Below, one piece after another: positions 12,801-25,300 of a stretch of 64,000 nucleotides of DNA. The notes beneath the pieces were generated by a model. The model did no database searches, was not told the DNA's origin, and saw only the letters and a program-made list of their open reading frames with translations. The DNA is from Branchiostoma floridae (Eukaryota; Chordata; Leptocardii; Amphioxiformes; Branchiostomatidae): positions 20,215,245 through 20,279,244 of the forward strand of contig NC_049982.1 of assembly GCF_000003815.2 (NCBI RefSeq). The letters run 5' to 3'. Position 1 is the first letter of the stretch. Each line of letters starts with the position of its first letter. The translations under genes were made by a program, and so were the position numbers.

Positions 12801-15800
12801 AAAAAGGGGACCTTTGAGCATGAAAAAGTGGACCTTTGAGCGTGAAAAAGCGGACCTTTGAGCATGTGGGGGGGTTCTTCCGAACCCCCCGAACCCCCCC
12901 TGGCTACGGGCATGCAAGGATTCTTCAATAAAGCTGACAACCCAAACATGCCAAAGTTTTCTTAGTCACATGTGGAACATTAATTATTCTAGCAGCAAAT
13001 AGTGCAAATTCGAAATTTGAATGTTCACTATCAGCTCTGCAAATAGAAAACACAAAATTCTAGATGAATATGTGACTCAACCATGGTGCATTAATTTTTT
13101 TGCAGGACTCCTAATTTAGCATAAATTGTTTTGACGCAGAGAACTGATATTACCCGGATGAAAAAAATGACCTCACACCAGGAATGTATCGTATCCGTGG
13201 TCTGATACTGTCACCATGCCAACCTGTCCTGTCACACCAGTCCCATCATTCATCTGGACTCACGCCTGTACCCACCATGTAACAATCAGTGTGTACACCA
13301 TGGTCAATTCTACCCCCGCATAAATAACAGGAATCACGCACTCTGTGCCGGACTTTGTAAGTTATACGCAATCTGGGGTCAAACAACGCACACCGGGAAC
13401 CGATACAACCTCTGGCGGTAAACATACATGTACACATGCAGTATAAATGTACAAGCGATCCGTATCAGACATATACTTAAATGTTATCGTTTTCTAAGTG
13501 TAGCCGTAGGATAATACATTCTGCTCTATAAAACAATATCGGAGTGTGCAATACCAGCTGGTGTTGTACATGTAAGCTGGTAGTCATTTATAGATGTAGA
13601 TGCTATCTCAGAGAGAGTACTGTGTCACCTGTACTGTCCTGTTCTAGGGATGTACAGATAAGAGATGAGTATTACCTCTGTCCTCTGCTGAAGCCTCTTG
13701 TTCAACTCGTATATCCTGATGTCGGGCTGGGAGTAGAAGGGAGTGTGCCGTCTGTAGAAGGGGGAGAAGGGAGAGGAGAAGAATGGGTCAGCTGCCATCT
13801 TGCTTTCCTTGATATTTTATACATGCGGATGGAAGGCTGTAATACAATCACATTACCCATGCAGGGCCTCGGAGGGGAGGGGCTGGCCCTCCAACCAACC
13901 ACCCTGAATCTTCACAAATCTAGCTTTCTGGGGGAGTGCTCATTTATTACCCCAGGGTGATGGACAGGCGAATAATACTGGTGGACAACTGATTATTTCA
14001 CATGGAGCGCATTCCTACAATGACATCACTATCGTTACAGCACTTGTAGTACACAAGCTACATGTAATGACATTGATAAATTTTCTCTTTTCACATTAGT
14101 CAAATTTTTTAGGAGTAACGGCGTTTGAGTTAAGAAGTCAGTCAGACTTAAATTCCTCTAGTTTTAACTGATTATAACACGACTGAGTCATTGAACCTAT
14201 GCTTTCCTTACGATAAATGAAACAACGGAATCACTTTGGCCGCATATTGCGAATGTTAATGATTTGGGGACCAAGTTTTAATCTGGCCCTCGTTGAAATT
14301 TTCGCTGGGCGACCTAAATTTCTGGCAGGAGCTGGACGGGCTTGCCTGTCCCTTTAGCATAATGACTTTGTGGGAAATCAATCAGATCCTCCGAGCTCGC
14401 AGCTTGCATGCAACGCCTTCCCCTGGGTGCTTTCATAATGCGGGATTGAAAATGGCTGAGATGACCACGAAGGACGGAGCGTTTGCTGGCGCAACACGGA
14501 ACAAGATTCCGCACAAGGTAGGCCATATTTCCTCTCGTCCAGCTGGGTCAATACAGAAGCTGCCGATGAATTGAATTTGCCATTGTGTGGATGACCTTAT
14601 TTGGCTGCTGACATTATAACACAGATCAGGTAATATTATGGTGTTAGGAAAGGGTAATGGATATCCATCCAGGATTCACTTGTTGCAGTTGGTCATATCA
14701 AATATCACACAGCTATACATGTCGTATCATTGGATTTTGTTCAAACTTTTCCATCAAGGCACTCTAAGCAAACATTAAGGGTGAATAATCTGCCATTCTA
14801 TTAGTTCTTTAAATATCTTAATTACATTTTGGTAAAACAATAGTAGATGTTACTGCCATGTCTAGTTGCACCAAATGACAATGAACATTTTTCACATTCT
14901 AAATTCCCATGTTTGTGTACTGAGTGTGTTCAGAAGATGGATACTTCAGGTGATATATTTCCAAACATAATTATGCTCCTATGTACTAATTAATAGGTCA
15001 ATAAATTACATCACAGAGCTGTATCACCTATTGCTTTACACCACAGTTTCTATGTCATAGTAAAATGTGATAATGAGACTATCAAACTAAACTGAAATAT
15101 TGCTCAATTGCTTAGCCCTTTCACAGATACAGATTTTGATCCCAAAGGCTATCTCAGCAGAGATATGGGTAATCTGCCCCTGCCCTTCTACTACGTTCAT
15201 GGACCAATCTGCCTCTTCATATGAAACAAATACCCCAGGTTATGTTATCTGTTGTTGAAAGTTAAGACCCAGGATTAATTATTCATATACATTGTATTCA
15301 AAATCAGGCTAATTTTGAAAACAATCTCATATGTAATATTAATGACTTGTACAGTCAGCTAATGTACTTCGTAAACTTAAAGCTATGATTTCTATGCAGT
15401 ATCGAAGAAAGTGTTCATTTTCCATACATAAATATCTTAAATGGCATGAAATGGTTTTGGTGAACTGCAAATCTTTGCTACCAGGTCTTCACAATATTTA
15501 CAATGTGCTAAGAAAGGACAATGCTACATTGTAAATAAATGTAAGAAATTTGTGATTCCCCTTGATATTAAGTTTGAGTTTTTTGAGCCTACAAAATTTC
15601 AAATTCTTTGCATTTTTACCTGGAGTCTAAATTTTTCATTGCGAATTGCAGGCATGTTTGTACCCCAGGCCTGTAATATTTGTTACCAGGGCTGAGAACC
15701 AAACAGATCCGTTGGTACAGCCGGTACTGTTTAACTTTCATGAGGATGATGTCTGTGGATGAATTCCCTCAGGAGCAGGCTGTATGAATAACATGGTCTC

Positions 15801-18800
15801 CGTCAGGTGCCAACTGCATGTGAAATCACGCTGAAGCCTCCGCAATTTCATTACTTAGATCTTTCACTTTCAATACCAAATATCAAATTAGAATAAAAAT
15901 AATAATAACTAGAGTTCGGCGACCTCATACCTCCATGAAAATTTAGAGCTTTCGTAAATTTCATGCGATACAATGATTCCATTACATTTCATGGAGGTAA
16001 TGAATGACATTATAATCATAGGAAACTCAACTGTTAAAGGTGTTACAGTGGATTCAGAGGATGTAACATATAAACAATGCAGTTGTATAGTCCCTAGTTT
16101 CTTTTTCAGTCTAAAGCACTTGTAAAGTGGTTGTGAAGCAAAATTTGTCAAAAATTCACCATTTTGGCACTTGGCAACAAACACCCAGGTACTGAACCCA
16201 AAACGCCAGACATTCCTATTTTTATGTTTCCCGAAGGGAGAACATATAGTATCCTTACAGGTATTTGCATATAACAAAAAAGTCAGGAGAAATGGAAGTT
16301 GTACACGTTTCCATCTTTTTGATTGGCTGACATTCTTACTATCTTGCTCAGACGTCAGGGCTAAACCTATCAACGCAAAGGTCACAAAATGGCAGTCCCC
16401 ACAGAGCAGCTTTTTGATTGGGCAGAAGTCTAGCTTGATACGTCAGGGGTAAACCTATCAACGCACAGACCAGCTTTTTGATTGGGCAGAAGTCTATCTT
16501 TGTCATGGATACGTCAAATGTGAACCAATGAGCTGCTAGGTCACTGCACTGTAGCAGTCACGCGCGCGTCTACGAGTTGGTGTTTTGGTTTGTCGGCTCG
16601 CGCGTACGAGGTGTGTTTTGTCGGCTCCACAGCTCCACCAGCTGCACTCGGCTCGGTGTTTTGTCGGCTCGCGCGTACGAGGTGTGTTTTGTCGGCTCCA
16701 CAGCTCCACCACGCACTGCAAAGCAGGTAAGCAACGGTACATTTCCATGGCCTTAGCGGGACAAAATTTACGCTGCACGAATCTCATATTTTCCCCTTGA
16801 TCCACGCTGCACGAATCTCATATTTTCCCCTTGATCCACGTTGTGCTCCCATCCCCGAAAAACTAACGTTACATCCACAGAAATATAGGCCGTTCATGTT
16901 CAAGATGTTTACTAAGTTTCCGTGCTTTACAAGCCTTTTAAGTCCCTTTGTTGACAAAATTTACGCAAGCGGTAAAGGCCACACGTAGCAGCGTGCCGGG
17001 GATGGCATAATTTTTTCTCATACCGTGGCCCTTGTGACAACAAATATTCTATAACTGAGGTATCATGCGGCTGCACGCCGGCACATCCACGAACATTCTA
17101 CCCAGAAAATAATCGCTATGATCCGAAAATGTTGCAGGCTTCTTCTTTGCTGAAGTTTTGTTTTTGTGTCACCAGAAAAATGCTTCTTTGCTGAAGTTTT
17201 GTTTTTGTGTCACCAGAAAAATGCGACATCATTTATTTTCGGTGAATAACCCTCGCTAACTCTCAGCACAATTACGGCTGCATCGAAACCCAAAATTACG
17301 CTAGAGACACCATCAATGGAAAGTTCTTTGGATTATGCATTTATTTTAACTACGATGGTCCAATGTAATCGTGAAAATAGCGTTCTTTTGCGTTTTAAAA
17401 TGTAACTCTTTGAAACAAAAAAATGGCGGCAGCAAGCAGCAGCCGATGGAAAGCTCCCATGATGCACCGCTCCAACCAATCAGAGCGCGACTTCGCCGGG
17501 GATTCCCCCTCTTTATGTATTCAGTTGTTGTTGTTGTGCTGCCATTCACCAATCAGAGGTGCGTATTTCTGACTCGCGCCATCTCTGTACAAAAATACGT
17601 ATTTCTTGGGAAGAACAGCGAGCCACGATGTTTTATTATGACAGAAAATACTTTTGCTTACCTTGAAAAAGCCCGGTAAAACTGAACGCTTTCATGTCTG
17701 CTCCCTGGATATAATGGCATCTTAGCACGGTGCGTCAGAGCAAGCCACCGGAAATTTGTAGAGTGAATTTTCTCTAACGTTACGTACAAGATGAAAACTT
17801 CACAGTTCACTCCCAAAAAAATTCTGGGGAGAGCCCTGCGGTACGTTCTTATTTTGGACGTACGTTTATTCTTTTCGGCCAAATTGGGGCTTTACAACCT
17901 TTGTTCCATTCTGATGTGAATTTTGGAGACGCAAATTCGTCGATGTTCACAAAATTTCCGCAAGCGTAAAATTTACGGCCAGCGGTAAAGCCCGCAAGTA
18001 GCCAGTCACAAATTATCATGCAAATGAGCTAGACTTCGCCATGTTGAATTTTAGCGTTCAGGTTTTCAACTCTCGCCGCCATAAAAAAAGGCACTTACAC
18101 AGCTTGTAAAGCAAGGAAACTTCGTACACATCAATCCATGCCCGACATTTATGTCACTTCGGGTCATGCATGCCACAACGTAGTACTACTTTCAAGTCTC
18201 AAAACAGATATATTTTCATACTGTTGACTTTCAAAAATTATCGTCAGATTCTGAATATTGAACTACTTTTATAGATGACCTCTCACAACAAACTTTGGGA
18301 ATGTTGATGTGTGTTTTCATTGGTGGTAATGTCTAAAACATATATGCTTCAGTACTTGCAATTAAATGATAAATTCATATATCATGTAAATTTTCTATTT
18401 GAAAATTCTTCACTTTCAAATCACTGTTGCTCCTGGTTAGGAGTCATATCGGGGAAGCTAGCCCAATTTTTCAACATTGCTAACTGATATGGTAAAGTAC
18501 TTGAAATGATTTTACATTAATTGCTTCACCTTCCGAGTACAAAATTCATATATCATGTCAATTTTTTCTATTTGAAAATTGTTGACTTTCAAAGCACTGT
18601 TGGCTCCTGGTTACCAGTCATACCACCTACACAATCTACATGGTAATTTGGTCATTTTCCGGGGGGTATGTTTATTTGGGACTTAAGAGTAAACATGGGG
18701 TTTGTATGTGGGAACAACATAAAAATACATAATCTGACAACTCATCTCATGCACATATCATCTTTCCATTGCAGGACTATCAACCAGCCCAGAAAGCCAC

Positions 18801-19285
18801 TTCTGTACAACGACACAGTCCAACATCACTAACGCAACAAAGCAGCACTACTAGCAGCTGGACTCACCATGACAAGGACCCTAGCTACAAAATCAGCCTT
18901 TCCATTTATTTCCAACATTCTCAAATACATTCTCTGAACTATAACATTGTCTCTTTGTCATTCTTCTGACAACATGTATCTATCTATCTATATATATATA
19001 TATACAATACACACACACGTGTCTTATATATATAGCCGTATCACCCCAGCTACCACCCCAACCACAGGAAGGATCACCCAAAGACCCGAGAGTAATCCGA
19101 CCCGCAGCACGGCTGGAACCAAGGATGATGCAGAATACACCGTGTTCTATTTTATTATATATAGATCTATAACGTTATATATATATATACATACATATAT
19201 ATATTTACATATACATACATATATATATAGAGAGAGAGATATGTATATGTATGTATATATATATATATATATGTGTGTGCATATG

Positions 19286-19373
<88 letters not shown>

Positions 19374-22300
19374 TATATAGAAAGAGAGAGATGTATCTAT
19401 GTATATGTATGTGTATATATATGTATATACATACACACACACACGCACATATATATATACGTATATATACATGTATATATATATATATATATATACATAA
19501 AACCATACCTACACAACACTTCTTATGAGACAGATAGATCACTACATATGGCTACTACCTAGGTCAAATTGCTCCAAGGGAAACATTATGCATTTTCACG
19601 AAAATGTCGCCTCTCTAGTCCATTTAATTTTTATAATGACCTGACCTCAGTAATGAGTGAGTAAATATAACTCTGTATCGGCTTCCTATGTTGTCCTTAC
19701 TTAGATGCCTTTCCACAAATCAAAAATCTTGGAAATGACAACCAACTAAAAAACTACATGTCTGCAACTTTTACAGATAATTTGCACATTTTGAGCAGAT
19801 TGTTCATCAGGATCATTTTAATCTAGCTTCCAAATTTATCATGTCATTGCTACATGTGAAGGTCAAACAACAACATGAAATGACCAATCAGAGATGGGAA
19901 CACAAGATGAATGATTCAGTAGATTTAACAGTTCATCTGTTTGAATTGTCTCTTCCCTACCTTGATATCTGCCCCAAAGAAATAATAATGCCAGAGGTCA
20001 CAAAATTCTTTGATATGATATGATGTATAAGAGTAGCCCTTTACTTGATACCTACGAACATGAAACATATCTGCTGATGTTGTTAATGTCACAACCAAAA
20101 TATTAGTACATGTATATGAAAAATATATATGTGAACATGGAGAGATAAAACTTTTATTATATTTTTTAATACTTTGGTGAATAAACTATTCCAATACAGA
20201 GAACCCTTGCTGAATGACTAAAATCTCTGTATACATAGAGAATCATACCTTTTTACACATTGCCACATTGTGACGTTTCACTCTGCAGTATTGCAGTATG
20301 GTAGATACTTGCAGGGAGGAGCTGTTGCTCCAGCAAAAGCCTGTGCCATTCCAGTTCCACTGTGTCAGTGATTCTGGAGGCAGAACACAGTTTTCTGCCT
20401 ATGGGGATTTCTATAGTTAGGGGCCACAGGGCGACTGGCTTCGACATGGCAAAATCATGGTTGGGTGCACAACAGAAATAATAGAAACAAATGTGTTTGA
20501 GTTTAAAGTACAACCTACAGAAATATTCTTTTAAATTCTCTCTGCACTTCAGGGCTCTAGCTAGCTCAATTTTTTCCCCGAATCACCCTGAGAGGTGCAA
20601 ATGATTTACTGTAGTGTAGATGCATTTAAGTTTGAGGGGATTTGATTTCGCAGTAGGGGTAAAAAGGACTGTTTGCAGTGGTTTTATATTCTCGGTAGCA
20701 CCATGCACTGTAGTCTCTTACTGCCAATGCAGTGCCATGGAAAAATGAACTGGCAATGCCAACAACTGTGAACATAAAACCACAGCGAAAATTTCTGCAT
20801 TTACAGTGTACATAAAGTGATAAACTAGAAAAATGTCACAATCCAATCATACAGTCCCAAAGCTGCTTTAAATTTGTATTTCTACACCACATAATGACAT
20901 ATCCAAGTTTACACTTGGATGCCACTCATATATGACTTTCTATCCAATCTTCGAGAACCGGGGAATTTGTGGCCGCACTACTTTATGTCCCTGCATCATA
21001 GACCCGGGGGTTGCAGATAAATACTGTATTCTGCAACCATGTCACAGCTACAATGATGTTGACTCCAGTCATCTGGAACATATGATCAGCCAATGTGCAG
21101 CTGATCTACTGGTATAATAAATCCTGATAAGAAATGGATTTTCCAAGAAAAAGGACATGACTGGCGATGTCTGGCATTACCAGTAAAGGGTATGGGTGAT
21201 GAAATTGGTCATATTCACAGGCAATCAGATGCAAGGCCTTCTTCAACCACAGCTGGCCTGAATTTGATGAAAGGTCTTTTATGCACATAAAGAGTGAAAG
21301 ACATTCCTCCAAGCTCTCCCATAGCAAATGTAATTACCATGTCTTTTCATTAACATTTGCTTCCACAGTGTGTCACACCAAATAAAGTGTTCAGACTTTT
21401 TAACACCAAATCTATATGGATATCATTTCTAGCACGACTTCAGAACAAAAATCATGGAATTTCCCAATCAAAAAAAATTACCCTCATTTTTTCCAAGGAC
21501 CTGATTTGTTACAATATATATGTACAAATGTACTTATCCTTTATCATATCTAATCTGACCAGAATGGAAGAAGTGCACATCAAGCTTGGTATCCATCCTA
21601 CTCTAGCTCCAATTTGGTCCCAGTTCCATTGGAGCCTTTTATGGTATTGCATATTGCATATTTCATTGGCAGGATTTGCACAAGGCAAAAAATAAAACGT
21701 CTTACAACGTTTGACGCGCTGCACATGTCCTAGGACACTTTTCCTTGTGTAAAAACTAAAACAAAAAGCCACAGGGGTGTGTATAAAACCAAAAGTGTCC
21801 GACTCCTAGGGACAAATAACGTACGTCGTTCAAAGTGCCTCATGTAAATTGGGCCATAGTCTCAGAGTGACAGGGATCGAACTTCCTGCTAGAACCTGTT
21901 ACAATACCGTTACGATGACCATGTGACTCCGAGCCAATTACAACTCTGATTTATAACTTAGTCAGATATTCAATTCAGTGAATTGACAATCATTTCTTTA
22001 CCAACTAGTGTGGACTGGACAGAAGCCATCATAACTGGGGTGTACAGGGACTGGAATAGGATGTATACCAGGCTTGTGCTTTAGGCCCACTTTACATTAC
22101 GTTTTTCGTGTTAGCGGGACTGGCGTTAGCGGGACTGCGTTAACGGGAGCCCCGTGTAAAGAGAGTTCCCGTTAACGTAGCCCCGCTAACGCCAAATTTT
22201 CTCCCGTCCACTCCGAAGCGTACGGCCGTAGGCTCAGCGGGAGTCCCCGTGAACGCCAAACTGCGTATAAAGAGAACACGTCGGGCTCGCGTTAGCGGGA

Positions 22301-25300
22301 GTCAGGGTTTAGACGTTTAGCATAAAGCGCGCGCTTATTAGCATATGGCGCGAAAATGGTAGGTACAGATTTGCAAAACATTGGAGGAAAATTGCCAGCA
22401 GCGATCATGTTCATAACGCTGGGTAAGAATACAGTGATAAGAAAACAGTCTTCCGATAGTTACTTTTTTATATACTAGTAGAATGAATGTCAACCCAAAA
22501 ATCAACCCGAACTACGCAGAAAAAATAGTTTTCACGGCCTGCCTTTTCCGTAATGGCCACCTACGCAGGCTCTTACGTCAATCGGGTCTGCAGTCAACCT
22601 TCAAAGCAGGCGGGATGTCAGCGAAAAATAGTCTCATTCTCACATTTTTGGACGACCTATTTTTGCACAATTTTCGTGGAAGACCTTTAAAAAAATATAC
22701 AAGTTTGATTCCGAATAATTTCTCCTGCAATACATCGTTACGTTGTACCGAAACCAGAAGCCGCTATCTCTGCAAATTGTGTATAAAGTAATCCCATTAC
22801 GCGTCTCCGATTGGCCGTTGCTATGACAGTGGTGGCCGTTGCTATGACATTGGTGGGGAAATTCCCGCTACATGAACTGCTGGCAGCTTGAGTTTTTACG
22901 TACGAGGTAGTTATTATACCTGCAGGAATTATGCGTATATCACGGTTATTTCAGTACGTAGCCATAATTTAGCAGGTCATCACTGAAAGAAAGGGATCTT
23001 CTATCAAACAGTTCGCTTTGAAAGGGTTTTTAAGTGCTTTTTTATCGAAAATTTTGTGGTCGAAGTTACCGGAAGTGTCAGCGAAACAACAAGGTAGGCA
23101 GGGACTTGTATTTCTCATGCAAGTCACGTATTTGAATTTTCAATCACTTGGTAGCGGTACGCAAACAAAAAATTTACGGTTGTTCAATATAACAACGTGC
23201 AGCTAAAAAAAAACTGCGATCTTAACGGGTAGAATTTCACCAAGATTTTACAATCCACCGCGCGCCGCGGGTGTCCTGTCAGATTTCCAGGCGGTGTGTC
23301 TAAAGAGGTGCCGATAGCGGCGTCCCGATAACGGGGAATTTACCGTTAACGCGAAAAGCGTAATGTAAAGTGGGCCTTAGTCATTACCAACTATACCCTC
23401 AGAGGGTCGTACAACCTATAACATACTCCTTTTAAAGATTTTCTTTGCCTAAGAACCAAGGTTTAGAAACAATGTGGTATCAACTACTGGAAACATAAAC
23501 CTAACAAAAACTTCTTATTACAGTTAACTAGATGTTATGACATCTACATGTATACACCATGGTATACACGTACAATTCTATAAACAGACTGTCATGGTCT
23601 GTGAAACCATCACCTCTAATACAACTCCAGAATAAACCTTCAAGCCAACAGCTGCACTAATTAGTACGTACTGTTTATTTCTTGCTAGGCCACAGACCAA
23701 TCAAGGGAACCTAATCAGGGGGCTGGGGTGTTGTGCTTTGTATCAGTTGTGTTCCCATGAATCAGAAGGCCACAGTCTGTGCAGTTCTGTCAGGTAAATG
23801 GAGACTAACGAGCAGACCTAATTAGCCGTGGGTAACCTGCCAATGCCCATTGTTGTGCGGATGTGGGATCAGGTGCACCCTGGGTAATTGTGCCCTGTGG
23901 CCACAAATGAGCAGCTCTGGCAGGAGCGTTCCCAGAGGACTGATGAGATAGAGCACAGCCATGATTCTGTTGAATGAAATGGCACAAAAGAGCACAGTTG
24001 AACTGTCAATACAGGGGATCATGTATGGAGTGAGTGAGCATTTCACCCAAAAACTATAGCCAAGTTGTCTGCAAGTGTGACACACTGATCACAGTGTGAT
24101 CTTCAATAAATTGTCAACTTGCGTAACAAAAGTAAAGTTCCTGAAATATGTCAGAAAATATGCAGCAAGGAATTCTAAGGCATAAAAATGTGAACCTAAT
24201 ATATAATTTCCCAGCTGTTACCTGAAGTTTTCGTCTGAAAAAAAAACTGATTTTTAGATCCCTTGGGAATAGGTTGATTTGCATATTTTGAACATTTCAA
24301 AATCAGGTAAATTTGCCAGAAATACATGGAAAAATTACACATATGATGTTTTATATTGTATGATGTAACAATTTGAGGCTTTTCTTCATTCTAGAAGCTT
24401 AATTTCATCTCTTTTGAAGCAGATTGTTTCACACACAAATTTCAAACTTTTTTTGCGCATGAAAACTTAACATTTATTATGATTTAACTAGAAAGGCAAC
24501 ATTTTTGAAAAAAAATGCAAAATGTGGGCAAAGGGAAAAGAAAGCAAAAATCGCAAGAAAGAAGCAACAAGAAAGGCAACATTTTCGCGAAAATGCAGCA
24601 AAAAGAAAGAAAAAAAAAACATTATCTGTCCACGGATTCGATCCCGGAGCGTTGGTTTACCATGCGTGAATAATACCACTGAGCCAGGTCTACAACATGT
24701 TACAAGCGCACGTTTTAACAGGTATACAAATGTATTGCGTTGCTTGAACACGTCCATTCACCGTTCAATTTGCAAGATTCCAAGGTCCAATTTTCTGAAG
24801 ATAACGTTTTTGTTTGAAAATTTATCAATCTCGTTCATTCCATGGCGGGCAACTTCTTCCTTGAGCGCCTGTTTGGTCGTCTCAGCTGCTATAGTATTGT
24901 CAAACTGCATGCCGAATGCCATTTTGTGTCCTGTGCGTTGATTGGTTCAGTTCTGCGTACACCCGAGACAGTCCGCATTGTCCCAATCAAAAAGCTGGAA
25001 ATGCGGAGTATATGTTGACAGCTTCCATTTTTTCTGAGTTCTGATTGGCTATTATCAAAGTCGATGCCGATTGTGTTCTGTGCGTTGATAGGTTCACCTC
25101 TGACGTAAAAGCGAGAAAGTGCGACTGTAAGCCAATCAAAAAGCTTGAAACGTGGAGTGCATGTTTACAGCTTCCATTTTTTCTGATTTCCGGTTAGAAT
25201 ATGCAAATATCTGAGGAAAAACTAAATGTTGGGCTTCGCCCACATAAAAATCACTTGAAAAACACTCAGATCAAGATTTTGTACTCTAGAATGCAACAAT

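Larger units (their letters stand above)
7871..13675 (-). other. LDB: LDB intron between start exon and DNLWW exon
   Basis: Besides the TTAA-flanked element (8639-9821) and the nested pair (11357-12909), it is AT-rich with no recognised exon. The stretch 13246-13437 is richer in CpG and open on the minus strand but has no recognisable product. Confidence 0.6.

Noticed and set aside
12464-12949. 161-codon minus-strand frame
   Set aside because: Runs across the boundary between the inner and outer transposons and through G/C runs; not a conserved protein.
18947-19562. Long tyrosine/isoleucine-rich frames on both strands
   Set aside because: They are translations of the TA/CA/GA microsatellite and have no splice signals or codon bias.
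20253-20440. Minus-strand segment [15 protein letters not shown]... as an exon
   Set aside because: Coding-like codons but no clear acceptor and only a weak donor; no partner exon in phase.
22483-22791. 102-codon frame as a transposase
   Set aside because: No DDE, helix-turn-helix or Myb motif; kept only as a possible remnant inside the TTA element.
24622-24693. Functional tRNA-Gly gene
   Set aside because: A- and B-boxes are present, but the acceptor stem does not pair and the anticodon arm is unrelated.
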